64,000 nt of DNA, taken from contig CAZMZW010000010.1 of the NCBI GenBank assembly GCA_964571135.1, forward strand, positions 16,486-80,485, read 5' to 3'. Position 1 is the first letter of the stretch. Every line of letters begins with the position of its first letter. The DNA is from CAZMZW01 sp964571135. GTDB taxonomy: Bacteria > Chloroflexota > Anaerolineae > Anaerolineales > Anaerolineaceae. Under the pieces are notes generated by a model that saw nothing but the letters and a program-made list of their open reading frames with translations, did no database searches and was not told the DNA's origin. Shown here in pieces: positions 42,949-51,908 of this stretch. The translations under genes and the position numbers were made by a program.

Positions 42949-43713
42949 CTATGTATTAAAAACCAGGGAACAGCAGGTCACTGCACCTTCTGCTTTAGCA
43001 ATTTCACTAACATCTGAAGATATTACCCTGATTCCTATTTTTTCAAGCCGGGAGTAGGTATTTGGAAAAAATATTGGATAAATGACTGCTTGCCCGATTA
43101 ACAGGGCATTGGCAGCTGACGGCTCTGTTGGATCAATTTCAATAAACTCCATGCCGGGGAAGTTCTTTTTATCGACCCATTTTGGATTGATTAATAAGGT
43201 CTGTTCTGCAACCCGGGTAACTGCTGATTTTAAATGCAAACACCCACTGAACTCCACCCCTTTGATGGAATAACCGTAAGGGTTGAGTATTTTTTGCAAT
43301 TGGGTCAGGGCTTTTGGGTTACTGCGCGAAGATAACCCAACATAAATTATTTTACTAATAACCAGAACGTCTCCGCCATCTAGTGTGGCGGGTTGGTTGA
43401 GATAGTCCATTTTTCGGAATTGGGATAGTGCAGCTGTGATCGAGGGGATTTCCGGTTTGCGTGAATCCGCACCCGGACGGGTGATCACCGCCATTTCATC
43501 CAGGACGATGGCAGTATCCTCAACAAAAACTGAATCAGGCAACCCGACCTCTGCGGGCAGGGAAATCACCTTTACCCCCAGAGATCGTAACGCCTCTTCA
43601 TATCTTTCATGCTGCTTTCTTGCAATCTCAATGTCAATGGGCTGACGCTCTAAATGGGTGAGTTCACATTTATTTATGGAAGGGCTGACCTGGCGGGTGA
43701 TTGCGGTAAGCAT
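42949..43713 (-). CDS. Dimethylarginine dimethylaminohydrolase-like amidinotransferase-fold enzyme
   Basis: 254 residues. VFVEDTAIVLDEMAVITRPGA with the substrate Glu/Asp, ATLDGGDVLV, the catalytic His in GCLHLKSAVT (His160) and the nucleophile Cys in GAVTCCSLVF (Cys247/248) are the DDAH/arginine-deiminase pattern. DDAH splits methylated arginines to citrulline and a methylamine; bacterial members may act on arginine or other guanidines. Stand-alone; no arginine pathway gene is beside it. The nine-base gap to the M23 gene suggests cotranscription. Confidence 0.83.
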   Translation of the reverse strand: MLTAITRQVSPSINKCELTHLERQPIDIEIARKQHERYEEALRSLGVKVISLPAEVGLPDSVFVEDTAIVLDEMAVITRPGADSRKPEIPSITAALSQFRKMDYLNQPATLDGGDVLVISKIIYVGLSSRSNPKALTQLQKILNPYGYSIKGVEFSGCLHLKSAVTRVAEQTLLINPKWVDKKNFPGMEFIEIDPTEPSAANALLIGQAVIYPIFFPNTYSRLEKIGIRVISSDVSEIAKAEGAVTCCSLVFNT

Positions 43714-43722
43714 GGTGTTATT

Positions 43723-44427
43723 CTATTTATTTCGACAAAAGGGGATTTCTTCCTTATTCTCGCTTCCATTTAATGCAAGCTTGAAATATGGCGAAGGGTC
43801 AACAGTATTTTTAAAGGCAAGTTCATTTAGGAAATGACCCGATCCGTCATCTTTGACAATGGAAAAATGCAAATGAACGCCAACCGGGTTGTTGGGGTCA
43901 CCGGAGTAATCACCTTGATAGCCAAGAAGTGTGCCTGCTTTGACATAAAGTTCTTTGGTGCCAGCTGGAAAAAGGGATGAGATAAAGGAATTGCCGGCTT
44001 CATTTGCCATGTGCGTGTAATAGGTCCAGATCTGCCGGCCTGGCTGGAGCGGGTCGTTGGGAATTCGGATAATTACTGATGATTTCCAATCCACCTGGCG
44101 GGTGAGGTAACCATCATAAACTGCAACTACGGCAGTTTTTCCAATGGAAGTGCCGCTAAAAATATCAATCCCCTGGTGTTGATGACCGGGACGGAAAGAG
44201 TCATCCCAAAGGTATCCCACCATCCCATCCGTGGGAAAAACAAAAGGTGCATCTGCACAACGCGCACCACCTTGGATTGTCCATTCCGGATGGCTTTGCG
44301 GATTATGCATCCATTCCGATAAATGTAACGATCTACCCGCGTTGCCCCAATGCCTGAAAAGGTAATAAGCAATCAAGCCAATAAAAACCAACAAGATAAT
44401 AAGTAATACCCGAATTAACATTTTCAT
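43723..44427 (-). CDS. Membrane-anchored M23-type peptidase (LytM-like)
   Basis: 234 residues. The N-terminal anchor (MKMLIRVLLIILLVFIGLIA) puts the domain outside. The Zn-peptidase shows HQHQGIDIF (HxxxD) and HLHFSIV (HxH); the YTHMANEA stretch and the long insertion with SSLFPAGTKELYVKAG are as in family relatives. It should cut peptidoglycan cross-bridges, or act as an activator if inactive. Located between DDAH and miaB on the minus strand. Confidence 0.82.
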   Translation of the reverse strand: MKMLIRVLLIILLVFIGLIAYYLFRHWGNAGRSLHLSEWMHNPQSHPEWTIQGGARCADAPFVFPTDGMVGYLWDDSFRPGHQHQGIDIFSGTSIGKTAVVAVYDGYLTRQVDWKSSVIIRIPNDPLQPGRQIWTYYTHMANEAGNSFISSLFPAGTKELYVKAGTLLGYQGDYSGDPNNPVGVHLHFSIVKDDGSGHFLNELAFKNTVDPSPYFKLALNGSENKEEIPFCRNK

Positions 44428-44443
44428 AGACTTTGATTAAACA

Positions 44444-45757
44444 TTAAAGGATTGCGATCATCGACCATGGACCAGCCCATTGGATCCGTACTTCTTTAAC
44501 CTGGCCGCGAAGATCCTCGTCCGTTTCCACAAAAACCAATTTATTGGTGGGAGTGCGTCCGCGCCAGCGTTTTTTGATCTTGTTTTCAAATAATACCGGG
44601 ACTATTGTTCCAAGGTAATGGCTGCTAATTTCAGTAGAAATGACCTCCTGGGCTTGTTCGATTTCCCGGAAGCGGCGCATTTTTTCATCAGTGGATACAT
44701 CATCAACCATGTTTTGACTGGAGGGTGTGCCTGGACGGACTGAATAGCGCGCCACGTGGGTCATGTCCGGCTTGAATTGCTTTAATAAGGAAAGTGTATT
44801 TTCAAATTGGGTTGAAGTCTCGCCCGGGAAACCAACGATAATGTCTGTCGCGATCGAGACCTGGCTGAAACGACTGCGTATTTTTTGCACAATTTGCATG
44901 AATCGATCGACGCTATATCCGCGGCGCATACGGAGAAGGACTTCATCGTCGCCCGCCTGGATGGGTAGTTCAAAATGAGGCATTAGCTTGGGCAGAGCTG
45001 CAACGGTATCCAGTAATTCGTCCGTCATCCAAAGCGGATGTGAAGTCAGAAAGCGGATTCTTTTTATCCCTTCGATGGCACTCACCTGTTTGAGTAATTC
45101 ACTGAGGTTAGGCATTCCCAATTGGTCCTGACCATAGCGATCCACAATTTGACCCAGCAGGGTCACTTCGCGTACGCCGGAGTCAGCCAGCAACTGAATT
45201 TCGGTCAGGATTTCCTGGGAAGGACGGCTGTGTTCCCGCCCACGCCGTATCGGGATAACACAATAGCTGCAGGCGTGCGAACAACCATTTACTATGGGGA
45301 TAAAGACTGATACCGCCTGCCCCTGCAGACTGATCGGTAATTGGTATTGCGTTTCCTTGTTCAGGATTTCATTTATTTGGATCTTATCCGTCAGTGCCAG
45401 TTGTTGGGATTGGCTACTGAGAAAAGTGAGCAATGGGTCCGGGTCAGAAGGGGGCGAAAACACATCCACAAATGGAAATTGTTTTCTCAGGTCATCCGTT
45501 GACTGCATTCCCACCAGGCAGCCCATTAAATTAATAACAAGAGCGGGATTTTTTTGCTTTAGCGCTTTCAAAGAAGTCAGACGGCCAATGGCTTTGTCTT
45601 CGGCGCTCTTGCGCACAACGCAGGTGTTTAAAACAATAACATCCGCCTCTTCCACAGTTGGGGTGTGCAGGTAGCCAAGTTGTTCTAAAAGCGCCGAAAC
45701 TTGCATGGAGTCGGCGCTGTTCATCTGGCATCCTTCTGTCCAAATGTGGTATTTCAC
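44444..45757 (-). CDS. miaB: tRNA-2-methylthio-N6-dimethylallyladenosine synthase MiaB
   Basis: 437 residues from GTG 45757, which gives the normal N-terminus VKYHIWTEGCQMN; longer in-frame starts add unrelated residues. Order: MTTase domain with TEGCQMN, NTCVVRKSAED and MGCLVGM cysteines (second cluster), radical-SAM motif GCSHACSYCVIP, then a TRAM domain (VPVLFENKIKKRWRGRTPTNKLV). Adds a methylthio group to A37 of tRNAs. TATAAT lies six bases upstream, with no Shine-Dalgarno: leaderless. Divergent from the C39 gene. Confidence 0.9.
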   Translation of the reverse strand: MKYHIWTEGCQMNSADSMQVSALLEQLGYLHTPTVEEADVIVLNTCVVRKSAEDKAIGRLTSLKALKQKNPALVINLMGCLVGMQSTDDLRKQFPFVDVFSPPSDPDPLLTFLSSQSQQLALTDKIQINEILNKETQYQLPISLQGQAVSVFIPIVNGCSHACSYCVIPIRRGREHSRPSQEILTEIQLLADSGVREVTLLGQIVDRYGQDQLGMPNLSELLKQVSAIEGIKRIRFLTSHPLWMTDELLDTVAALPKLMPHFELPIQAGDDEVLLRMRRGYSVDRFMQIVQKIRSRFSQVSIATDIIVGFPGETSTQFENTLSLLKQFKPDMTHVARYSVRPGTPSSQNMVDDVSTDEKMRRFREIEQAQEVISTEISSHYLGTIVPVLFENKIKKRWRGRTPTNKLVFVETDEDLRGQVKEVRIQWAGPWSMIAIL

Positions 45758-45769
45758 GCGGCGATTATA
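45758..45769 (-). promoter_or_regulatory. -10 box of miaB (leaderless)
   Basis: TATAAT on the minus strand (45764-45769), six bases before the GTG start at 45757. Confidence 0.55.
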
Positions 45770-45822
45770 ACAGTAATTCAGACCAAATCGCTCCAATTTG
45801 AGACCATTCAAATGGGGTCTGG

Positions 45823-45834
45823 TACAATAGCCGC
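45823..45834 (+). promoter_or_regulatory. -10 box of the C39 paralogue gene (leaderless)
   Basis: TACAAT (45823-45828), six bases before ATG 45835, with TTGAGA 19 bases further upstream as a possible -35. Back to back with the miaB promoter. Confidence 0.5.
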
Positions 45835-47136
45835 ATGCAATTTCCGGATTATCTTCCTTACCAGCGTAAGAATCGATGGTTAAAATTTATCCTAATCGCC
45901 ATTGCGGTTTTAATCGTACTAGCGGTATTAATTATGCAGAACCCCAGGGTTAACCGTGCTGTTTTCTGGCGATTGAAAATTGTCACCACTTTCATTGATT
46001 CGGTATTAAATCCGGTGGGCAAGTTGCCTACCCCGATGGTAAGCAATCAAAACATATTGATGACGGATCTGCCGACGCTCACCTCTGAACCTCAGAAAGA
46101 AACGCCTACTCCATCGGCTACTCTTGCACCTACTTTGACCCCGTCTCCGACCGCAGTGCCAACGCCGCTGCCATCCAGTGCGTCCATCAATCCCCCGCCT
46201 TACGACCCGATCCGCGATAAGGAAGATTTTAATAATTGTGGTCCAGCTACTTTGGCGCTCGCTTTGCGTTCTTATGGCTGGGTAGGGGACCAATATGATA
46301 TTTCACAAGTGATCAAACCCAGCCGGGATGATTCCAATGTAAACGTCGAGGAATTGGTTTATTACGTCCGAACCCAGGCAGGCTGGCTGAATGCGGAGTT
46401 CCGCGTGGGTGGGACGATCGATACCCTTCGTAAATATCTCTCCAATGGCATTCCGGTGATCATTGAAGAAACCTATATCACCGATCGCAATTATTTAATT
46501 AATGACGACCGATGGGCGGGTCATTATTTATTGCTCACCGGTTATGATGATAAAACCCGGCAGGTCACTGCCATGGACGTGCTGCTCGGACCTAATCAGC
46601 TGATCAGTTATGATAAGTTGGAAGAACACTGGCAGTCCTTTAATCACGTTTACATTCTTGTTTTCCGGCCTGAACAGGGAGACCTGGTGAAGACGCTGAT
46701 GGGCGCAGAAGCGGATGTTAAGGTCAATCGCGAGAATACTCTGGCAGATGCGCAAAAAGAAACCCAGATCAATCCTCAAAATGCTTTTGCCTGGTTCAAT
46801 TTTGGCTCCAACCTGGTGGCTTTGGACAAATATAATGAGGCTGCCCAGTCCTATGACAAAGCGCGTTCCATTGGTTTACCATTGCGCATGCTGCGTTATC
46901 AGTTCGGCCCGTTTATTGCGTATTTCCATGCCGGCCGGATAGATGATCTGATGGCACTGACCAAATATGCACTGGGCATCACCCGCGTTTCAGAAGAAGG
47001 GATGCTGTATCGCGGTTGGGCTTTTTATCGCACAGGTGACAAAACATCGGCGCTGACCTATTTCAGGAATGCATTGGATATGCATCCTGGTTATAAGGAT
47101 GCCCTGTATGCGATTGACTACGTGACCAACAACTAA
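45835..47136 (+). CDS. Exported C39-like cysteine peptidase with TPR tail (paralogue 2)
   Basis: 433 residues. Membrane anchor (about 16-35), Thr/Pro-rich linker (TPTPSATLAPTLTPSPTAVP), C39_2 domain with NNCGPATLALALRSYGW (Cys135) and GHYLLLTGYDD (His230), then TPR helices (FNFGSNLVALDKYNEAAQSYD, YRGWAFYRTGDKTSALTYFRN). The same domain order and many of the same words appear in the protein at 34011, so they are duplicates that diverged. HAD gene starts two bases after the stop. Confidence 0.82.
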   Translation: MQFPDYLPYQRKNRWLKFILIAIAVLIVLAVLIMQNPRVNRAVFWRLKIVTTFIDSVLNPVGKLPTPMVSNQNILMTDLPTLTSEPQKETPTPSATLAPTLTPSPTAVPTPLPSSASINPPPYDPIRDKEDFNNCGPATLALALRSYGWVGDQYDISQVIKPSRDDSNVNVEELVYYVRTQAGWLNAEFRVGGTIDTLRKYLSNGIPVIIEETYITDRNYLINDDRWAGHYLLLTGYDDKTRQVTAMDVLLGPNQLISYDKLEEHWQSFNHVYILVFRPEQGDLVKTLMGAEADVKVNRENTLADAQKETQINPQNAFAWFNFGSNLVALDKYNEAAQSYDKARSIGLPLRMLRYQFGPFIAYFHAGRIDDLMALTKYALGITRVSEEGMLYRGWAFYRTGDKTSALTYFRNALDMHPGYKDALYAIDYVTNN

Positions 47137-47138
47137 CC

Positions 47139-47813
47139 ATGGCCCTGGATATCCAAAAGATTAAGGCAATCTGCTTTGACATCGACGGGACGCTGAGCGA
47201 TACGGATAATCAAATGATCGCCCAGGTGCAGCGCTGGTTATCCCCCATGCGATATTTTGTCGATCAAGAAGCCTTGCCCATCATTGCGCGAAGGTTAGTG
47301 ATGGCATTGGAGTCACCGGTCAATATCGTATTTGAATGGCTGGACAGGCTCCATATGGATAAAATCCTTACCTGGATTATGGACCGATTTACTGGCCGGG
47401 GATATCGAAAACGTAATCAATTCCTGCTGGTTGATGGGGTTATTCCCATGCTGGATTCGCTTTCAAAAAAATACCCGCTGGCAATCGTCAGTGCCAGGGA
47501 TGAGGGATCTGCCATGCAGTTTCTCAAGCAGTTTAAACTGATCACATACTTTAAAGTGATCATCACCGCACATACCTGCCCGCACACCAAACCTTTTGCC
47601 CAGCCCCTGTTGTTTGCGGCTGAAAGACTAGGTATTTCCCCAGAGAATATCCTGATAGTGGGAGATACTTATGTGGATATCAAGACCGGCAAACGTGCCG
47701 GAGCTCAAACACTGGGGGTGCTGTGCGGGTTTGGAACAGAAAAAGAATTGATCAAAGAAGGGGCGGATGAGATCCTGGCGTCCACAGCAGAACTTAAGGA
47801 TTTGCTGGGGTAG
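47139..47813 (+). CDS. HAD hydrolase, phosphoglycolate-phosphatase-like
   Basis: 224 residues. Motif I FDIDGTLSDTD with both Asp, motif II IVSARD, Lys in TKPFAQP and motif IV GDTYVDI. Helical cap of the C1 type between motif I and II. Dephosphorylates a small metabolite; the substrate is unknown. The two-base gap after the C39 gene indicates an operon. Convergent with btuD. Confidence 0.85.
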   Translation: MALDIQKIKAICFDIDGTLSDTDNQMIAQVQRWLSPMRYFVDQEALPIIARRLVMALESPVNIVFEWLDRLHMDKILTWIMDRFTGRGYRKRNQFLLVDGVIPMLDSLSKKYPLAIVSARDEGSAMQFLKQFKLITYFKVIITAHTCPHTKPFAQPLLFAAERLGISPENILIVGDTYVDIKTGKRAGAQTLGVLCGFGTEKELIKEGADEILASTAELKDLLG

Positions 47814-47823
47814 TTGCCTGCTT

Positions 47824-48585
47824 TTACTTGGGAAAAATGCGGGGATTTTTATTTTGCTTGTCCACCACAATGGGAATTTGATATACCCGGCTTAAAACGG
47901 AATCGATCAGCACTTTTTGAGGCTTGCCAAATGCTGCGATCTGACCTTGCTCTAGAAGGATCATTTCGTCCGCATAACGGCTGGCGAGATTAAGATCATG
48001 CAAAACGATGATGGTGGTGATGGATTTCTGCAGGGTCAATTGTTTTACCAGGTCAAGCAATTCGATCTGGAATCTCAAATCGAGATGCGTGGTCGGTTCA
48101 TCCATTAATAGGACAGGTGTGGATTGCGCCAGCGCACGAGCGAGCAGTACGCGCTGCTGCTCCCCGGCGCTCAATTCACCCAGTTTACGTTCGGCTAGAT
48201 CTAAAGACTGCGTCTGTTGCAAGGCAGTATATGAGATTTCTTCATCAAGGGACGAGGTTTGCCCCAGCCAGTTCAGATAGGGGGTGCGCCCCAGCATCAC
48301 CATATCCAAGACAGAAAACGATGCAGGCAGAGTTGAAGCCTGTGGGACAGAAGCGATCAATTTGGCTCTCTCGATGATCGATTTTTTCATCAGATCCTCA
48401 CCATCCAATTCCAAAGTCCCGCTCTTAATCGGAATCACCCCGGCGATGGCACGCAATAAAGTTGTTTTACCCGCTCCGTTGGGACCAATGATGCCCAGGA
48501 TCTCTCCAGGCTTGGCTGAAAAATTCATATTTTTTAAAACAGGTTCAGTCTCGAAGTTTAACGAAAGGTTTTTGATCTCAAGCAT
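47824..48585 (-). CDS. btuD: Vitamin B12 (corrinoid) ABC transporter ATPase
   Basis: 253 residues, FecE/BtuD family. Walker A GPNGAGKTT, Q-loop SVPQ, signature LSAGEQQRVLLARALAQ, Walker B VLLMDEPTTHLD and H-loop VLHDLN. Drives the permease encoded next door (three-base gap). Third gene of btuF-btuC-btuD. Assignment to B12 rather than iron comes from the cobalamin riboswitch in front of the operon. Confidence 0.9.
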   Translation of the reverse strand: MLEIKNLSLNFETEPVLKNMNFSAKPGEILGIIGPNGAGKTTLLRAIAGVIPIKSGTLELDGEDLMKKSIIERAKLIASVPQASTLPASFSVLDMVMLGRTPYLNWLGQTSSLDEEISYTALQQTQSLDLAERKLGELSAGEQQRVLLARALAQSTPVLLMDEPTTHLDLRFQIELLDLVKQLTLQKSITTIIVLHDLNLASRYADEMILLEQGQIAAFGKPQKVLIDSVLSRVYQIPIVVDKQNKNPRIFPK

Positions 48586-48588
48586 GGC

Positions 48589-49602
48589 TCACCAGTACTG
48601 CTGCTTGCTCTTGCGCAGCAAAAACAAAAAGAAAGGCGCCCCTGCCAGGGCGGTGATGATGCCCACTGGCAGTTCCTGTGGAGCCAGCAGGATACGCGCG
48701 AGAATATCGGCACCTAATAAAAATGAAGCGCCCCCCAGTATGGATAAAGGGAGCAAGCGGCGATAATCGCTGCCCCATAAATTTCTCATCACGTGCGGCA
48801 CGATCAATCCAACAAAACCGATGATGCCGCTGAATGCCACAGCCGCAGCTGTAGCCAGGGTGGCTGCCAGGATGATCAAAGTGCGGAAAAGCGGTACACG
48901 CAGTCCCAATTGGCGGGCCTGTTCATCCCCGAATTGAAGCACGTTGAGGGCATGACCCATGCTGAGCAGAGTGGTCAATCCAATCAAAATATAAGGAGCC
49001 GCACCCAGAACAGGCATCCAGCCGCTCAGGGTTGACCCGCCCACCAGCCAGACCAATGCCCGGCGTAGTTCTCCGCTGGCATTGATCAAAAAATAGGAGG
49101 TCAATGCGGTAGCAAAAGAACTGACTGCCACCCCAGCCAATATCAAGGTGGTGATCGGTGTGGTTTTGCCCACCCGTGAGACTGAAAAGACAATGATCAC
49201 GGTCAGGACTGCTCCCACGAATGCGGCTAATGGAACTGTGAGATAACCAAACAGGGAACCCGGCCAATGGATGGTTATAGCTAATACTGCTCCCAGCCCG
49301 GCGCCGGAAGCCGCCCCGATCAAGTACGGGTCTGCCAGAGGGTTGCGGAATAATCCCTGGTAAGCGCAGCCGCTGCCCGCCAGCGAGGCCCCGACCAGGA
49401 CCATTAAAATGGTACGTGGAATGCGCAGTTCCCAGATGATGGTTGTAAATGTGGAAAGTCCGGAGTTTCCTCCCCCTGAGCTAAATAACACCTGCAGAAC
49501 CGTTTTTAAAGGAATGACCACACTGCCAATGGCGATGCTGAGCAGCATCACGATCACGAGCAGGATCAGATTGATGATGATGGGATGCAGGCTTTTTTTC
49601 AA
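48589..49602 (-). CDS. btuC: Vitamin B12 ABC transporter permease
   Basis: 337 residues from TTG 49602 (eight bases after the btuF stop), the length normal for FecCD/BtuC; a longer frame reaches 49701 but overlaps btuF and adds unrelated residues. About ten membrane helices. GSGCAYQGLFRNPLADPYLIG, the GA-rich loop and PHVMRNLWGSDYRRLLP (the ATPase-coupling loop) are family signatures. No clear Shine-Dalgarno; probably coupled to btuF. Confidence 0.87.
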   Translation of the reverse strand: MKKSLHPIIINLILLVIVMLLSIAIGSVVIPLKTVLQVLFSSGGGNSGLSTFTTIIWELRIPRTILMVLVGASLAGSGCAYQGLFRNPLADPYLIGAASGAGLGAVLAITIHWPGSLFGYLTVPLAAFVGAVLTVIIVFSVSRVGKTTPITTLILAGVAVSSFATALTSYFLINASGELRRALVWLVGGSTLSGWMPVLGAAPYILIGLTTLLSMGHALNVLQFGDEQARQLGLRVPLFRTLIILAATLATAAAVAFSGIIGFVGLIVPHVMRNLWGSDYRRLLPLSILGGASFLLGADILARILLAPQELPVGIITALAGAPFFLFLLRKSKQQYW

Positions 49603-49609
49603 ATTGCTT

Positions 49610-50551
49610 TTATTTGAAAATTTCCGGGTGCAGCGCCCTGGCCAGCGCTTCCAACCCATCCAGTATGCGCGGACCATAACGCACCAGCAGGTTATCATCA
49701 AAGGGCAAAACCCGCCCTTCTTTCACGGCGGTCAGGGATTGCCATCCAGCGCGCTGCCCCACCATTTGGGGAGTGGTTCCAAAATTGGAATCTCCCAACA
49801 GGATGTAAGCGGGGTCATCCACCAGCAGTTGTTCCAGGCTGATTTGCGCCCAAGTGGAGTTGAGCTTGGCGCCGATGTTCTCGCCGCCTGCCAGGGAGAT
49901 CAGGTTGGTATAGAGCGTTCCAGGGCCTGGGGTATAGGGTTTGGAGGGATCGGTTGCATCATTTTCATAGAACACAGTGGGACGGGAAGTGACTTTGGTT
50001 AATTTCTCCTGCAGGGTTAACGCGCGCTGTTGAAGATCCTTTACCAATAGGTCAGCTTCGCCGGAATGACCACTGATCGTGCCTATGTTTTTGAGCATGG
50101 CATAGATCTCATCCAGGTTTAGCGGATTTTTCAGATAAAACACTTTGATCCCCAGATTTTCAAGGGAAGTAACCAGTTCCGGGGTGGTGATCTCGCCCGC
50201 CAGTACCAGGTCCGGTTTCAGGTTTACCACTGTTTCCATGCTGTACTTGCCGTAAGTCCAGCCGACATCAGTTATGTTTTTTACTTCAGCAGGAAAATCG
50301 GAATAGGAATCGCGGCCGACCATCTGTCCGCCTGCCCCGATTGCAAACAGCATTTCGGTCAACGGCGGCGAAAGTGAAATGATCCGCTGAGTCGGGTTGG
50401 CCAGGGTGATCGACCGACCCAGCCCGTCGGTAAGGGTGATGGGTTTGGCAGCAGCGGTTTGGGATGATTTGGAATGTTTGGGCTGGCAGCCTGGCAGAAT
50501 GAGCGCAGCTATTAACACAAAGATGAGAGTTTTCCAAAAGATTTTTTTCAT
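49610..50551 (-). CDS. btuF: Vitamin B12-binding lipoprotein
   Basis: 313 residues. Lipoprotein signal with LPGC, then two lobes of a class III binding protein: TQRIISLSPPLTEMLFAIGAG, VGRDSYSDFPAEV, NLKPDLVLAG, and in lobe two DPAYILLGDSNFG and GRVLPFDDNLLVRYGPRILDG. Catches cobalamin or its precursors outside the membrane and hands them to BtuCD. First gene of the operon; a riboswitch and terminator lie in its leader. Confidence 0.87.
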   Translation of the reverse strand: MKKIFWKTLIFVLIAALILPGCQPKHSKSSQTAAAKPITLTDGLGRSITLANPTQRIISLSPPLTEMLFAIGAGGQMVGRDSYSDFPAEVKNITDVGWTYGKYSMETVVNLKPDLVLAGEITTPELVTSLENLGIKVFYLKNPLNLDEIYAMLKNIGTISGHSGEADLLVKDLQQRALTLQEKLTKVTSRPTVFYENDATDPSKPYTPGPGTLYTNLISLAGGENIGAKLNSTWAQISLEQLLVDDPAYILLGDSNFGTTPQMVGQRAGWQSLTAVKEGRVLPFDDNLLVRYGPRILDGLEALARALHPEIFK

Positions 50552-50596
50552 TTTTCCTCGTGAATGAAGTGATTATTAATCAGCCTCTGCGGGGAG

Positions 50597-50626
50597 TAAA
50601 AAAACTCCCTGCCATTGGACAGGGGG
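50597..50626 (-). terminator. Intrinsic terminator of the B12 riboswitch
   Basis: On the minus strand CCCTGTC-CAAT-GGCAGGG, then AGTTTTTTT, about 45 bases before the btuF start. This is the off-state expression platform. Confidence 0.75.
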
Positions 50627-50810
50627 TCGAAAGATGCTTGAGATGCAAGTTTCCACGCCCCATCCACGAGGCTGTGGCCACTGCCAATCTGGCGGGCGTC
50701 CTGGCTTGGAGATTTCTCCTTACAGTTGCGGGACAGCGCCGGACTTCCCTCGCGGGTCACCGGCTTCGCCTTTGGGCCTGCTCATCCGGGAGTACAGGCA
50801 CCAGTCTGGC
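50600..50810 (-). ncRNA. Cobalamin riboswitch upstream of btuFCD
   Basis: Read on the minus strand in order: GGTGCCTGTACTCCCGG start, AGGGAAGTCCGGCGCTG, the highly conserved CCCGCAACTGTAAGGAGA, and the B12 box AGCCAGGACGCCCGCC (about 50690-50706), followed by GGCAGTGGCC pairing region. These are the landmark blocks of the class I cobalamin aptamer. A terminator hairpin sits between it and btuF, so B12 binding is expected to switch uptake off. Confidence 0.9.
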
Positions 50811-50833
50811 TGACTAATGTGATTCTATCTTTT

Positions 50834-51847
50834 TTAATGTTTTCCGTCAACTCCATTATTCCCCGGGTCCAGTTGGGGAGAATCTTCCACTTCGCCTGTG
50901 GAGAGCAGCTTTTCTTCAAATCGGTTCAATAACTTATCTGCATCCTCATATTTTTTTCGCGCATTGGAAAGATGGTTGCCCAGGACTTCGAACTCATCTT
51001 TAAACCGCTTTTCATCCCCCTTTAACCGTTCCAGGTGGTTGATGATCTCTCTGGCGTGGGCTTCAATGCTCATTCCTTTTAAACCATGGATGATTACCTG
51101 CAGGTATGCATAAAAAGAATTGGGGCTGACCGGAATGACCTTCTTTTTCAACGCATAACTATACAACCCTTCCTCATCTTCTTCCTTGATCACCGCTTCG
51201 TAGTACACATTTTCGGCAGGGATGTACATAAGGGCAAAATCAAAGGTTTTTTCATCCGGCAGGATGTATTTTTTGGCAATATCATCAATGTGTTTTTTCA
51301 CATCGCGGATGAAACTTCTGCGTGCCATTTTTCTTTCAGCTTCATTTGAATTTACGATGATGTTCCTGAATTGTTCCAGAGGAAATTTGGCATCCACCGG
51401 CACCATCTTCCCCCCAAGGCGGATGATGGCATCCACTTTATCGCCGCTTTTAAATGAATGTTGAAATTCAAAATAGTTGGGCGGAAGGATCTGGTTAAGC
51501 AATTCTTCCAAAAAGGTCTCGCCCATTCCCCCGCGAATCTTTGGCGGTTTTAAAAGATCCTCAAGGCTGGAGATGGTTTTTCCAACCTCGAGCATTTGTT
51601 TGGTGGCTTCGGATAGCATGCCGATATCTTGCTTAAGCCTTTCAAACGATTGCCGGCTCCCCAGGTCAATTTCACTGATACGCTGCGAGATCAAGGTGGT
51701 CAGCTCCATTTGCTGGTTGCTTTCGATCTCGTTGATCTTCTCCAGGGATTTATCCAGCATCCCCTTGATCACCAGGTAAATAACAACGAAGCCTGCCATC
51801 AGTATTCCCGCCAGGATGACCAGCCCGATAAAAAGTTCTGTATTCAT
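50834..51847 (-). CDS. rmuC: RmuC-family DNA recombination protein
   Basis: 337 residues from ATG 51847 (GGGAGGG directly upstream); an upstream in-frame start would add 11 residues. N-terminal membrane helix, a coiled coil (KINEIESNQQMELTTLISQRISE), then the RmuC nuclease-like core GGMGETFLEELLNQILPP, SGDKVDAIIRLGGKMVPVDAKFPLEQF (a PD-xK-like site) and a helical tail. In E. coli RmuC limits inversion at short inverted repeats, which is notable in this palindrome-rich genome. Confidence 0.87.
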   Translation of the reverse strand: MNTELFIGLVILAGILMAGFVVIYLVIKGMLDKSLEKINEIESNQQMELTTLISQRISEIDLGSRQSFERLKQDIGMLSEATKQMLEVGKTISSLEDLLKPPKIRGGMGETFLEELLNQILPPNYFEFQHSFKSGDKVDAIIRLGGKMVPVDAKFPLEQFRNIIVNSNEAERKMARRSFIRDVKKHIDDIAKKYILPDEKTFDFALMYIPAENVYYEAVIKEEDEEGLYSYALKKKVIPVSPNSFYAYLQVIIHGLKGMSIEAHAREIINHLERLKGDEKRFKDEFEVLGNHLSNARKKYEDADKLLNRFEEKLLSTGEVEDSPQLDPGNNGVDGKH

Positions 51848-51908
51848 TTTTCCCTCCCAAAAGATTGTGGAAGTAACCACCAGGAGTAAAAGAAAAGTCT
51901 CTAAACCA

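Noticed and set aside
48589..49701. Longer btuC start at 49701
   Set aside because: It would overlap btuF by about 90 bases and adds a Trp/Arg-rich segment not expected in the family; TTG 49602 gives the normal N-terminus.
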